A stretch of DNA of 64,000 bases, taken from assembly GCF_910594005.1 (NCBI RefSeq), contig NC_057831.1:40196001-40260000 (forward strand), in the 5' to 3' direction. The notes beneath the pieces are model-generated. The model was not told the DNA's origin and made no database searches. It saw only the letters and a list, made by a program, of their open reading frames with translations. A program made the position numbers and the translations under genes. The stretch's first letter is position 1, and each line of letters begins with the position of its first letter. Positions 46,902-59,701 of this stretch are shown piece after piece. This DNA comes from Cervus elaphus. Its lineage: Eukaryota; Chordata; Mammalia; Artiodactyla; Cervidae.

Positions 46902-49900
46902 ATGTTTATGAGAGCAGGGTGGTAAAATAGTTCATATTCTCTCACTTTGAACACAGAGATATTAGTTAACTTTTTGCCTATTTTATTACTCCCCTTACTC
47001 ATATTAATGTCAAATGTTAAAAAAAGATATGGAGAGTGGAATTTTGCATTAAATCAAGAGAATAAAACGAAAAGTGAAAAAGTGACCCGAGCTAGAAACA
47101 AGTTAAAAATGCAATTTTTCAGCTTCACAAAAGTTACCATGGCATTACCTTTCCTTTTGTGCTGGTGATTTAATTTAGTAGTTTAAGAAAAAAAAGTGTC
47201 TATTGCTGTGTTTAAAAATTCTAATTACAGGGATTGATAAAGAAATTTCCAAGTACAAGGGGTATTTGTAGAGAACTGGTGAAACTGACAAGTGATTGAC
47301 ATGTAAACAACCCCACTGTGCCCTTATATTCCATTCTGTGATGCTGGACCACAGATGCTAAGTAAGCCTCAGGAAGTTACCCCCATCTAGTTTGTATTAA
47401 ATGCTTGGCTTCCTTGATGTAAACAATATTGTGTATTAGCTGCCTAAATAAACTGCTTTCTTTGGTGCCGCTCTGCTCTCCTTCCTCGGTGTGGTGGGAT
47501 AGCTGTGAAATGAATGAATGGGAACTTTCCTTTAGTATGTTTAACTGAATTTAAACTCTGAAAAGGAAAGCGAAGTGCAGATTTCATCAAATAGATTGAA
47601 GCTGTCTAAACGTGAATGAAAGGAGTAGCATTTCCAACTTGCAGTTTTCTGTTTATGACTTACCGGAGTCTGAGTGAAATTGCCCTCTCTTCTCTGCTAA
47701 TGTTAAGGTGACAGCTCAGTGTGTACCCGCAGTGTTATGTTATGTGCAGTCAGAAGCTCTTGTAATTGTCCTTGAAAGCAGTTTACTGTTAATATATCTT
47801 GATTTTCAGAGTGTCATTGTTTTTCTCTCTTGGATCAAATTTTGGTTTTCCTGCTTCTTTACAAGTAGTTTTCTTAATTCATATGCATTTTTTACTGTAC
47901 TTTTTGGTTCTCATTTCATTCTAAAACATCTTTACTACAGCGTGCCTTGATAAACTATTTTGAAACAGGAGAAATAGATGCATGCTATTTTAAGTTAAGA
48001 TTCTTTTAAGATGGTTTCCATTTTTTTGTAATGCATTCAAAAGCAGAGGATTGATCTGAAGTAAGACTTTATGTTTTCCTGATTTTTAAAGTTTGAAAGA
48101 AGTTCTTCTGTTTCTTACCACTTTATATTTCTAAAATGTTCAAATGATTGCCTCAGAGTTTGGAGACAAAATATTCTTAATTTTTCTCCTTTTAAACTTG
48201 AATGCTAAGAACTTGGATGTTTTAAATGAGCTATTTGCCAGCAGATGACAATTCATTCCAGATTAAAGAGTAACCAAGTACAGTAAGATCTGTGTTTGCT
48301 AACCAGCAAAATCTGGAAAATTGCATTTTTGACATTCCCTAGGCAAAATTGTCAATCTAATAAATGTCAACAAGACTAACTGAAATAGGGTAGAGTGAAA
48401 TATGTTGGAATTAGATTAAGGTTGCTAGAGATTTAATGTGTATTCTTGTTGTTAATTTTAAAAATCTCATAGGATTTTCACAAACGAAAATTATATACCT
48501 GTGTAAATCGTGACATTTCATTCCTTTGCCAGCCTATGAAGGAAAAGTGGGAGGTTAAAAAAAGGGAGGTCAATATGAATTGACTCCAAGTCAACTGTAA
48601 TCTATATCCTGTCTTCCTAATAGATCTCATAACTAAAGCTTGTTGTATCAGTATATTCCAAACGTTTGTAAGTTATTTAGAACTTGGAACATGTTTTCCC
48701 ATAGAAACAACGTTGTAAATATTGGTTCCGTTCCCAGGCCAGTGCATACAGCCTATTTAATCCATATGTATCTAAGATACAGTACCAATGTTTGCTTGAG
48801 TCCTGGGTCCTGAAGGCATATGTGTAGCAAAGTGTGCAGTGATGGGTATTTTCTCTCAATTTTCTGAAAAGAAAATAGTCCCTTAGGAATTTTCCGAAGA
48901 AACTATTTTTGATATTTGTCCCTTTCTCTCTGCATTTTCAGTGTCCCAGAGCCCTCCTGTGAACTTACAGTCAAGGCAGGGACAACAAGTTATCTCATCT
49001 GACCTTGGAAAGGAGAGCAGTGCACTTTATTTAACAGATTCACTGTGGGGAATGGCATTTTGACTCTTTTATTATTATCGACTTTTTGATAAGGTTCGTT
49101 AACCTCAACTTTCTAAATGACTAAGTTTTAAGAAAGATAAGACATAAAGTTAAACTATGAATATGATAAGAGACAATTAGGGTTTGACAGAAGCATCTTG
49201 ATATGTTGCGGATATGTAAGGTCTTAGAGCTTAGAGGTGATTTTTAATAGATTTCCATTTTGTCACCCTTCATATGCTTCATTTCTATTAAAACTTGGGT
49301 TTTTTTACAGTAACTATCAGAGCCTTTGTTGAGGTGAGGCAGTGTCATGGGGAAGTTGATAATAAATTCTTAGTGTGCAGATAGAGGACTACAGTTTACT
49401 GCATTGTTTTGCAATTATGTAAAATTGCTCTTATTCATAGTTGTAATTTTACACTTATTTTAGTGGCTGTCTAGACTGTATTTTCCCCCACTATCCTAAT
49501 TTCATAAGTGAGTAGGAATTTTATTATTTTTTTGTTTTCTTTGCTCTGTACTCAGACCAGCTGGGAAGCAGGTTAAAGACAACCCACCCAACATCTGAAT
49601 CATAACAGCCATTTTCAAAAGATGTAGGTTTCTTAAGAGATGTAAAACCTCTGTTTTGCCCTGAGAAATAAGAACATGCACACTTTTTTAAAATGTCCTT
49701 GCTAATGTATATATATCAAGAAGGGTAAAAACAAATTTTATTATCAGAATGTTATTTCAAATAATATTTTTAGTGAGAAGTAACTTTTATTTTCTAGATT
49801 TTATTTCAAAGGGTGACATGTTTTTTAGTTGATGAAAGAAGACAATAGCACTTATGAAATTATATACTTCATTTGGACATTTTATGTATTTCACTAAATT

Positions 49901-50910
49901 GAGAAGTAATTCCAATTTTCCTCAGTAACTATATGCTGATTTGCAGGACTTTAATCCAGAAAAAAATTAAAATATGAAAATAAAATAGTATTATAAAAAA
50001 TCAGATTTCCAGTGTAATTTTGTAGGTCTTATTTTGTTGTTTATTTTTTTTAAGGTCTGTTATATGATTCTTAAAAATGTGAACTTTCCAGGTCCAACAG
50101 GGGGAGCCAATTCCATATTCTGCTGAGGTTGCTTGGCATTTTGCTGTTACCCATTTATCAAAGCCAAAAAATACTTTCTTTGCCTCTCTTGGCCATTTAC
50201 AGGGTCCCATAACAGATAATCATTAAAATGGTGCAGTGTTTTATACTAATTATCTCTTAGTCTATAATACTAAATGTATTAATCTGTTATGGTTATGCCT
50301 AGAAAAGTCTGAAATAAAGGTCATTATTTTCGAGTGTATGATGTTTTTATTCAAGGTAATGTTAATCGCATAATCTTTTCACAATAAAAATCAATATGGA
50401 AAATAGATCATTTTAATGCCCACAAAGATCATTTAGATATAGTAAGTTCTGATTAGGTTAATAAAAATGGTAAATGTATTTTCTGCTTTTTAAACTCATC
50501 AAATATATAAAATATTAATAATTAAAGTCATATGACTGTTATATGAATTTTTAAAAAACCACATACCTTGTTTTCTTTAAAATAAAGATTTTTGACTAAG
50601 TTCAAGGTCTACCACAATGAATCATTTAGGGTGGTATTGAATTTCCATAATTGTTTAGTTCTGTATTCTGTTCTCAAGGAAGAAAGTGGAATGGTTTTAC
50701 TTATTTATATTGCTATAGGCTATATTTTGATTTTGTCATAAGACATTCTCAGAGATTAGGAAACTTTTCTGTCTGATATTTACATTTACCTTGACAAAAG
50801 ACAGAATTATTTTGTGCAAGGACATTGTTTTTACAGTTTAGAATACATATTATTTCATAATTTTTGGTGCAGTAATTTTATTTTGAAATCTTTCATTAGC
50901 TAGCTACAAG

Positions 50911-50929
50911 TATATATATATATGTATAT
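50911..50929. repeat. (TA)n microsatellite, short
   Basis: About eight TA units followed by TGTATATG in intron 4. Confidence 0.85.
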
Positions 50930-51454
50930 GTCCTCGGTTTTAATAATTGATAAATTTATTTGGGTTGTCTCACGTTTAGGCACCTGCAGTATACACACAC
51001 ACAAATACACATCCCTTGTGTTCTCAATTGTAGCAGAACTTTGGTCTTTATTTTTCTGTGTCTTCAGACTAACAGTGATGGATGTACTAAATACCTATTT
51101 AAGCATTAATTGCTTATTTTAAATTTCAAGAGAGGTAACTCTACAACTTATTGATTGATTTTAGCAAGAGAGAACATTTACATGCATTTTTTTCTCTATG
51201 AAACTCTTTTTATTTTTTCTTTGAACTTATCTTCTGTGATGCCCAGAGCTGTATTGGAATATCAGTATGCTCCTAGGAGCCCAAATACAATAACACTTAG
51301 TGAATTTTCAGTTTAACAAGAATTTGATCTGCTATATGATTTTCTAATTAAAAGATTAATCTCATTAATCTTTGTATTCCCTCAACATATAGTAGTACAG
51401 TGTTTGCCACACAGTAGATACTTTGCAAAAATGGGGGTAAATGAATAAATGAAT

Positions 51455-51625
51455 GAAGGGTGAATTCTTACTGGCTGTATGACCTTGAAAAGTGTATACA
51501 TCTGCTTTTCTCATTTATAAAATTACATGCTCACTGCCCCGTTTGTTCACCAGGTTGTTGAGAGAGTCAGCTGAGGTATGGAAGAACTTCAAAAATTATA
51601 AATATTTTATAAAGAACTTATGAAT
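51455..51625 (+). mobile_element. MIR fragment
   Basis: ACTGGCTGTATGACCTTGAA, TTCTCATTTATAAAATTACA and GTTGTTGAGAGAGTCAGCTG match the MIR core and 3' half. Confidence 0.5.
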
Positions 51626-52767
51626 AATGATTAACAGTATATGTGTATAATTTAGAATGTTGACTGTTTGGATATATCTTTGTTATAATCTGAAGAAAGT
51701 TTCAATATTAGAATGTCTCTTATTTTGCAGTGTTGCACTGAATCACGCTCATAGGAATGGCCACGTAGATTCATGTTTGTTAAAATGGGATCCCTTTATA
51801 TCCAATTACCCTTTTGTTCTTCATGCCTCAGAATGTCATTTTGCCCCAATAGCCAGACATTAATTGGACATGCTAACTCTAGTGTGCCTGCTACTTATGT
51901 AACATTAGTTCCAGACTCCCTGCTTTTAATTGAAGTGCTACATTGTTAAATTCTCATGTCATGAATTGTAATTCCCTGGCCCAGCTAAGGAAGAGGACTC
52001 TATTGAAATATTTCCCAAATAACATTTCTTTTAAATAGATGAGTGTATTTTGATTAATGAGATATTAGTAGGGGTGATGTATTTTCAATTGTAAATAAGT
52101 GCTGAGATTTAAAAAATTGTTAAAGAAGGCTATTTTAGAATAATCCTATCCCTCATGAGAAAAGTTGTCTTGACAACAGTACCATTTATAATTAGAAGCG
52201 ATGAATATTTTATTTCTCAAAGGAAAATTCTCCCTCAGTATGCATGACAGTGATTGGGCTAAATGTTCATCAGTCTCAATGATTTCTAATGCAAAAAAAT
52301 ACACTGGATATCAAGTTTTGGGCTCGATAATACTAAGGCTTTATAGTTTAGCTTTAGGAGAGGTTTTTCATATGGATATTTATATTAGTGAGGTAAGAAA
52401 AGGAGATATTACTGACCTTTATTTACAGAAACACTTCATGTCTAATAAGTGGCACATTTGAACTAGAGAAACGTGGAATAGGTTTTTTTGTCTTCATCGT
52501 TTTGCCAAAGGGTGCAGAAGCATATGATACATTTCAGAATTGTGCTTTTACTCATGTTATAATCTATTTTTTATATCCTAGAATGCATATCTTTTCAATT
52601 TGTAATATTTTATCCTGAAGTAAATGAATAAAGACTTAGCTCAGATTAAAATATTCAATATAAATGTCAATCTTTTTATTGAGTGTTCACAATTTAAGTA
52701 AATGACTATTTGCATTAAAAGACACAATTCAGGTTTCATTTTGTGCAGTCATTTGTTGTTTCAGTCA

Positions 52768-53520
52768 TTTGACATTTATCCAGTGCCTACTACACGCCAG
52801 ACAGTGTGGAATGTTCAAGTTAAATAGAACACGGTCCCTCTTGGAGGGATGAAACGACACACCTATACAGTTGCTACTGTTGTTCAGTTGCCACGTCGTG
52901 TCCAACGCTTTGCTACCCCATGAACTGCAGCACTCCCAGGCTTCCCTGTCCTTCACTATCTCCTGGAATTTATTCAAACTTGTGTCCATTGAGTTGGTGA
53001 TGCCATCCAACCATCTCATCCTCTGTCTCCCCCTTCTCCTCCTGCCCTCAATCTTTCCCAGCATCAGGGTCTTTTCACATGAGTCAGCTCTTTGCATCAG
53101 GTGGTCAAAATATTGGAGCTCCAGCATCAGTCCTTCCAGTGAATATTCAGGGTTGATTTCCTTTAAGAATCACTGGTTTGATTTTCTTACTGTTCAAGGA
53201 ACTCTTGAGAGTCTTTCTAATACCCCTGTTTGAAAGCATCAGTTCTTTGGTGCTCAGCCTTTTTTATGGTCCAACTCTCACATCTGTAGACCAAACTTCA
53301 GATTATTGAAATTGCTGCATGGTGTCAGGGATATTCTGTTCATTTCCAGAAGGGTCCCATTTTATGTTGGGAGTGTAACAACCACTAGAGAAAATGTCAT
53401 ATATAATCCAGCGGGGTGAGAGAGCAAGGGAGAAGAGTAAGTGATGGAGGTATAGGTAGGATGTTAAATGGGGCCTGACTCTAGAAGGGCTTGTGATTTA
53501 AAGCAAACATTTCTCGTCCA
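52768..53520 (-). mobile_element. L2 antisense copy interrupted by ART2
   Basis: CAGTGCCTACTACACGCCAG and ACACGGTCCCTCTTGGAGG lie left of the ART2 copy. GGGGCCTGACTCTAGAAGGG and related sequence lie to its right. Host of the 52872 insertion. Confidence 0.5.
52872..53294 (-). mobile_element. ART2-type ruminant retroposon, longest copy here
   Basis: It runs from TGTTGTTCAGTTGCCACGTC through the CTTCACTATCTCCTGGAATT, CCATCCAACCATCTCATCCT and AAAGCATCAGTTCTTTGGTG landmarks to CAACTCTCACATCTGTAGACC. It is about 420 bases long and interrupts an antisense L2 copy (52768-53520). Orientation tentative. Confidence 0.8.
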
Positions 53521-53630
53521 ATAAAGTCCTTTACTGTGAATTCAGTGGCTTATTGTATCACACTGTTGTTTGCATCTGATTAGGTATGATTTGGATTTTG
53601 TATGATATAAATTTATGTTCTGTCATCATT

Positions 53631-53856
53631 TATGCTGCATGCTAAGTTGCTTCCGCTGTGTCCAACTCTTTGCGACCCAGTGAACTGTAGTCCACCAGAC
53701 TCCTCTGTCCATGGGATTCTCCAGGCAAGAATACTGGAATAGGTTGCCATACCCTCCTCCACGGGATCTTCCTGACCCAGGGATCAAACCTGGATCTCTC
53801 ATGTCTCCTGCATTGGCAGGCAAGGTTTTTAACCATTAGCGCCACCTGGGAAACCA
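53631..53856 (-). mobile_element. Bov-tA-type SINE, antisense, full length
   Basis: On the minus strand it begins GGTTTCCCAGGTGGCGCTAA, includes a tRNA-like head and ends in GGAAGCAACTTAGCATGCAGC. The flanks share a short CATC-TYAT motif that may be a decayed target duplication. Confidence 0.85.
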
Positions 53857-54569
53857 TCTTCATCTATATGACCATGTTAAAAATTCATTCACTTATTGAA
53901 ATCTTATAACTACATTACAATTAAAATTTAACATGAGGCCTTTTTAAATCGTTAATTCAAATATTGTACTTTCAAAAGATTCAGTGGGTATAGCCTCATG
54001 ATGAATTTTAATTGGAAGTAGTGTTATATGTAATACTTTAATTTTATGTTTTGTGAGTGTTAGCTTTACTTTTACTAGAGTTTCACTCTTTGGGTTGCAT
54101 TTATAAGAATGCAACATTTCATTCAAACACGTCCAGTGGCCTGAGTTAGAGAATATAATGTTATCTTAGAAGCAGCCTTGGAAGGCAGACATTTTGCTTA
54201 TTCCAAGGCACTGCAAAAAGGATTGAACCAAAGTGTCCTGGCTCTTTAGATTTATATTTCATTCATCAATTTTTTTTTTTTTACATAGGAGAAATTCCTT
54301 TATTAACCCTAATTTCTCATTAGAGCAGTTCTGACATCTTAAATTCAATATATAATTACAACTGTGATGATATTTTTATTTCAAAGATAGTGCACATTTC
54401 ATAGAAAGGAAAGAACTTATGTGAGATGCCTTCTTCTCTGTTTCCTCCTGTGTACCAAGCTGTATTTGATGCAGAAAATGTCAAGTTGCATGACCATGAA
54501 CATGGTGCCCAAAGAGATCCTATGGTCCATTGAAAGGACAAACAACACGAACAGCAGTGGAACATCGAT

Positions 54570-54930
54570 ACTGAGTTAGAAGGATGAGTGCCGGCTCTGG
54601 TGGGGCATATGTGTATTATTTGTTCTTTCTGGGTTTGTGGAGGTCTTGTAGAAGAGTAGTTGAGTGTGTCTTTCAAAAGAAGATTGCATGTTCCTAGAAC
54701 TGAGGACTGAGAAAGAGCATTCCACCTGGATGGAGTGGCAGGAATAAAGACATAGATCTGTGAAAGAGAGTAAGAGGTAAGCTGAAGCGAAGTAGTAGGA
54801 GATGAATCTGGAAAGGCTGGTTTGAGTTATCTTAAATAAGGTGCTACAGAGTTTGGATCTCATATGGTTATCAAGGACAGACATTGGAAATGCCTAAGCA
54901 GAGTTGTGATATATTGAAATCTGTGCGTTA
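54570..54930 (-). mobile_element. L2 antisense copy
   Basis: AAAGAGCATTCCACCTGGAT, AGTAGGAGATGAATCTGGAA, CTACAGAGTTTGGATCTCA and TAAGCAGAGTTGTGATATAT follow reverse-complement L2. Confidence 0.5.
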
Positions 54931-54984
54931 GAATAATAATTACAATTAAGAGGGTGGACTGGGAGCATAATTTTATTTTCTCCT

Positions 54985-55092
54985 GCAGAGTTTTATCTAT
55001 GAGGGTAGAGGGCATATCTTGTTCACACACACTTCTAACTGCAGTGTATTCCTCAGTACTACTTAATACATGTTTATTCATTGAATGAATGT
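54985..55092 (+). mobile_element. L2 3' end
   Basis: TATGAGGGTAGAGGGCATAT and the terminal ACATGTTTATTCATTGAATG match the L2 3' end in sense, directly after an antisense L2. Confidence 0.5.
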
Positions 55093-55264
55093 TACTCTTC
55101 TTCCCCCTACCCTTAGTTAAAAAGCCCAGCTAGATACTTACCCCCCAAAAAGAAAGTGAAAGAGAACTAAAGATTGATAAGGCAATGAAAATGGATAATA
55201 TAAATGTATTTGGGAAACATTTGAAAGGAGAATGCAAAGGTGTTTGTGAAGGAAGGAGAGAGAT

Positions 55265-55742
55265 GGTGGCAGGCTGTTACACTGGCCCCACTGAAACTCA
55301 CCTCCTAGTACTCATGGCCTTTTATAGTCCCTTTGGTTGAACCTGGGTTTGGCTCTGTGACTGGCATTGGTAAATGAGAAATTAGTAAGTGAGATGGAAG
55401 CAGAAGTTTGATAAATGTCGGCATAATGGGGATTGTCCTCTTGGCATGCTTGCAGTTAGAATGCATCTTCTTGGAACAACTACCATGTGGAACCTCAAGA
55501 AGTGACATAGAGGGGTCCACGTGGAGTGAAATGGAAACGCCAGCCAACAGTCCCATCTTTGCCCTCAGCCAGTCCCAACTGTGGGGCCATTTGCAACTTC
55601 TAGCCCTCTGAGCACCCCAGCTTTTATTTACCATACAAAGGAAAATTTGCCTGTTCAAACCACAGAATTCTGAAATAATGATTGCCATCTTAAGTCACTG
55701 AGTTTGAGGATGCTTTGTTTCATAGCAGTGTATAGTCTTTGT
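55265..55742 (+). mobile_element. MLT1-type LTR (ERVL-MaLR), old
   Basis: The order of weak matches is that of an MLT1 LTR. CCACGTGGAGTGAAATGGAAAC and GCCAGCCAACAG come first. GAATTCTGAAATAATGATTGCC and CTTAAGTCACTGAGTTTGAGG then lead to a final ATAGCAGTGTATAG. Strongly diverged, as expected for a pan-placental family. No internal region. Confidence 0.6.
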
Positions 55743-57189
55743 AAGAATGAAAAGTAGCTTTCATGTATCTAGGTTGAATTAATTGGTGGATTGTGATACT
55801 TTCATTTAGCAAAGATTAGAAATGCAACGGGAATAGCCCTTTGTTAGCCCACTAGACTGAACTTCTGAAAAGAGGAATAAATATTCTTTACTGCATTTTA
55901 GCTTATAAAAGGTGCTCAAAACTGTTTCTGAATGCAGTATTGAGAGAAAATCATATTTATGATAATAATGTGACATTTAATTACTGTTAGATGGAGAACT
56001 TTCCAAACAGCTTTCTTTTTATTTTAGTTTTTGGTTATCTTGGAACTCTGTGACCTAACATGCTGAATAGTAATTTGGAGGTGTAAACACAAGTGCACAC
56101 ACGTAAGCTCACACACACATATATCAAAAAAAGGGGGCAATATTTGTTCAACTGGAACTGCTTAGGTTAAAACACATAGAAAAAAAATTAGTCTATGCCA
56201 CATGCTAAACAAACTGAAGTTAATGAACAAATTTCAGTAACACAGGCTAAGCCAGGCTTATCCATTGTATTACATTTAATCTAACAAATACAGAATACCA
56301 TGCATGGGAAACCTCTAATTATACACACAGCTTGCATACTTGAGTTAGAAAGTTTGGGGTTCCATCTGAATGAGAGGCAAATTGTGTCTTTAGGGAGTAA
56401 TTACTACTTTCTGATGAAAATGCGCAGTCTAGGAGTCCTAAATAAGGTGTGGTGTCCAATAGGATTTCTCAAGTGTGTAGATTTTCAAAGCTGTGACTTC
56501 TACTACAGAATTTTGCATAATTATTATACCTTCATTGCTATCAAAATTTCACTTGGCCAAGAAATAAGCCCTCAAACCTTGGAACCTTGGTCATCCAGGA
56601 AGAAAAGAAAAATGGTGGAATCAGTGAAATTAGTGAAAGACTATGACAGGACTTATTTTTTTTTAACTTAGGACTTATTATTTTTTTCCCTCTTCTGAAA
56701 CCTAAAGCAGCAGGGGGCAGTAGAACATTTGAATATGGAACAGAGAAAGGAGGGCTGGTCAGTGGAGAGGGACATTGGCATCTCTCAGGAAGTGTTGCTT
56801 TTTATTTTTTTTTAATTTTATACACAAGACTTTTTGCTTAATCATTACTCATATTTCCTATTCTCACCATCCTGCAAGCTGGGGATGAATAGTCAGACAT
56901 AGGCCAACATTAATTGTAAATGAAATCACTCCTTAATAAAAATAACTTTTGCTCTTTCTCAACTAAATCAGTCACTATAATTTGCTTCTGTGCGAAATAT
57001 GTTAGCATATTGTGGTAAAACAAATGCCAACATATGTTTTAATTCCCTTTTCCTCTTGTGTGTAACTTTGAAAGTCTTAATAAATAGAGTAATGGGTTTT
57101 AAATTAGGATGCAGGAGAATTACACACTAGATGATAAATAGTGCTTTTAAATAGATATGTGGGGTTCTTTTCCCTGGGGTTTATGGTCT

Positions 57190-57440
57190 TTATCCCACTA
57201 TACTTTCTGGTGCTTCTTGTACTCTAGCAAGTCAGATCATCCCACCATTATTCCTAGAGAAATCCTTGGCTCTGCCTATGTGCCTTTGCTCATACTGAAG
57301 TTTTTACCTAGGTTTCTGTATATTCATGACTCCACCTTATATTCAATCTTCAAAACTTGATTTAAATTCCAGATTATTGGTGAGCACTTCTGATATTTCT
57401 CCAACCAAAACAGCTGTACTCTCCATTGCATTCTCCCTAG
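57190..57440 (+). mobile_element. L2 fragment
   Basis: GGCTCTGCCTATGTGCCTTT and AACTTGATTTAAATTCCAG-type sequence fit a diverged L2 3' region. Confidence 0.35.
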
Positions 57441-57565
57441 TGGTATCCATGCACTTAGTTGAGAGTATGCAGTTTCTACGTTGATTTAAAAAATAATTAT
57501 TTGCATAAAATTTGTACTTTTCTCATAAGAATCTCAACTCTTTGAGTGCAGAAATTCATTACTTT

Positions 57566-57695
57566 TTCCATGGGATTTCCCAGGCAAGAATACTAGAGTG
57601 GGTTGCTGTTTCCTTGGGGCTCTTTCCCAGGGATCAAACCTGTGTCTCCTGCATTGGCAGGCGGATTCTTTACCATGGAGCCATCAAGGAAGCCC
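57566..57695 (-). mobile_element. Bov-tA-type SINE, head and partial body only
   Basis: On the minus strand it starts GGGCTTCCTTGATGGCTCCA and stops inside the body at CCCATGGAAA. The last part of the family is missing. Confidence 0.78.
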
Positions 57696-57875
57696 AGCAA
57701 ATACATAGAACCTGCAATTGTTTCTTATTCTTGTTACACATTTGAGAAATATTTGTTCAATCAAAAAATGCACTTATACTTACTTCTTCATCTTACCTCT
57801 ACTATATTCAGGCATTCAAAAAGGTAGGGGTGAAAAGACAAGAAACTAACATTTATCGAATATTTAAATGTGTGT

Positions 57876-58083
57876 GGGACTTCCCTGGTGGCTTAGATGG
57901 TTAAGAATCTGCCTGCAATGCAGGAGATGTGAGTTTGATCCCTGGGTCGGGAAGATCCCCTGGAGAAGGAAATGGCTACCCACTGCAGTATTCTTGCCTG
58001 GGAAATCCCATGGACAGAGGAGCCTGGCGGGCTACAGTGCCTGGGGTCTCAAAGAGCTGGACACGACTGAGGGACTAACAAAC
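57876..58083 (+). mobile_element. Bov-tA-type SINE with perfect 11-bp target-site duplication
   Basis: GGGACTTCCCTGGTGGCTTA head to GACTGAGGGACTAACAAAC tail. The flanking TAAATGTGTGT occurs at 57865-57875 and exactly again at 58084-58094. Full length. Confidence 0.9.
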
Positions 58084-58124
58084 TAAATGTGTGTCAGGGA
58101 CTCACAAAAAATTGTGTCCGTTTT

Positions 58125-58305
58125 CTTGAAATCTTTATAGAATCTTTATAGCAACTCTTTAAGATGGGAAGTAAGTCCCTGCAAGTGAAAACACAGAGCT
58201 CATAGGCTGTGACTTGCCCAAGCTCACACAGATGGTGTGAGACAGAGCTGGGATTTGAGAGCTCCCCCTACAACCTTCAAAGCCCAAAGTGTTTTTACTA
58301 CACAG
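58125..58305 (-). mobile_element. MIR, antisense
   Basis: TGACTTGCCCAAGCTCACAC, GACAGAGCTGGGATTTGAGA and CAAAGCCCAAAGTGTTTT are reverse-complement MIR in order. Confidence 0.65.
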
Positions 58306-58319
58306 CAAATAGTTACTTG

Positions 58320-58830
58320 TTATGTACTATCTGCCACATACTGCTTTATGGACTATTGATTCTGCATTGAATAAAATAGTGTCCTTGCCTTTGAAAAGCT
58401 CACATTCCAGCAGGAGAGAAATTAAAGTAATTAATGTGATTCTGAGTGATAAGTGCTTGAAATGTGCCCTATGGGCTATGCAGAGGGAATGTTGGCTGCA
58501 TGCAACTCGTGGAAAGCTGTAGATCAGATTTGCGAGGTGATGGATCCTTGGGGGATTAGTGGAGAAGGTAGGCTCCTTGGGCAGAGGAAGGAGCGTGAAG
58601 TCAACAAACAGAAAGGCAGAGTCCAGAAAGGCAGACTGTATTCATTGTGCGGGAGTGGAATTTGAAGTTTGTGTAAGTGGCCAGAAGAGAGTGGAGAATG
58701 CTGTTGCACTGTAGGGTCTCTGGAGCCCTTCATGGTCTCAAGAGGTAACCTGATGCATTAAGTCACAGGAATGCAGAGGTCTGTAGACGAGCTATGAGTG
58801 GATAGAAGCTTATGGATTAGATATGAAAGC
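58320..58830 (-). mobile_element. L2 antisense copy
   Basis: TACTATCTGCCACATACTGC, AAAGCTCACATTCCAGCAGG and GAGTGATAAGTGCTTGAAAT are the reverse-complement L2 3' end. It continues with weaker similarity to about 58830. Confidence 0.45.
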
Positions 58831-58879
58831 AGTACTTCATACTGAATCTCTAAGGTCAGAAGGAAATGTATGAGAAGCA

Positions 58880-59095
58880 GCAGCATGGTGAAGGAAGCAT
58901 GGACTTTGAAGTCAACTAGAAGAAGCTTGGAATACCAGCTCTGACAGTTTTTAGCTACGTGTTATTGACCTGACTTTTTTGAGCTGTAGTAACTGCCTCT
59001 GTAAACTGTGAATATTAACTTCCTCAAAGACTAGAGGTGGGGATTAGAGAACGGATACAGCTCCTAATAGATGGTGGTATGATTTAGTAAACACA
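58880..59095 (+). mobile_element. MIR
   Basis: GCATGGACTTTGAAGTCAACT, GGAATACCAGCTCTGACAG and a degraded TGCCTCTGTAAACTGTGAAT core correspond to MIR in order. Confidence 0.5.
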
Positions 59096-59385
59096 CGTTT
59101 GTCAATAGGCTTCACGTCTCTGCATGTGAGTATACTTGTAAACATGTTGGGAAGGCACTGTTTCTCAGACTGTGTATTTTTATATATTATAATGAAGTAG
59201 ATTTAAGATTCTGATTATATACATAAAGTTGTGCATTTATAAGTATGCAAATAAAAACATGTATATTTATCTTTATGAAATTTTGATGCTGTGAGTGCAT
59301 GCTTTCCATTTTCTTGCATTTACTAACATTGAAGTAAAAATGATTTTGTCATTCCTCATTGAGTCCTATTATGGGGACTTCTGAG

Positions 59386-59701
59386 TGAAAAGTGAAAGTG
59401 AAAGTCTCTCAGTCGTGTCCAACTCTTTGTGACCCCATGGACTGTCCATGGAATTCTCCAGGCCAGAATACTGGAGTGGGTAGCCTTTCCCTTCTTCAGG
59501 GAATCTTCCCAACCCAGGGATTGAACCCAGGTCTCCCACACTGCAGGCCAATTCTTTACCAGCTGAGCCACAAGGGAAGCCCAAGAATACTGGAGTGGGT
59601 AGCCTATCCCTTCTCCAGTGGATCTTCCTGACCCAGGAATCGATCTGGGGTCTTCTGCATTGCAGGTGGATTCTTTACCAACTGAGCCATGAGGGAAGCC
59701 C
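59386..59701 (-). mobile_element. Bov-tA-type SINE with a tandemly repeated head segment
   Basis: 59386-59582 is a complete antisense copy that begins with GTGAAAAGTGAAAGTGAAAG on the + strand and ends GGGAAGCCC. 59583-59701 repeats only the head and front body (AAGAATACTGGAGTGGGTAG to GGGAAGCCC). The two GGGAAGCCC ends are 119 bases apart. The copies differ at many positions, so the duplication is not recent, or two elements have inserted together. Confidence 0.85.
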
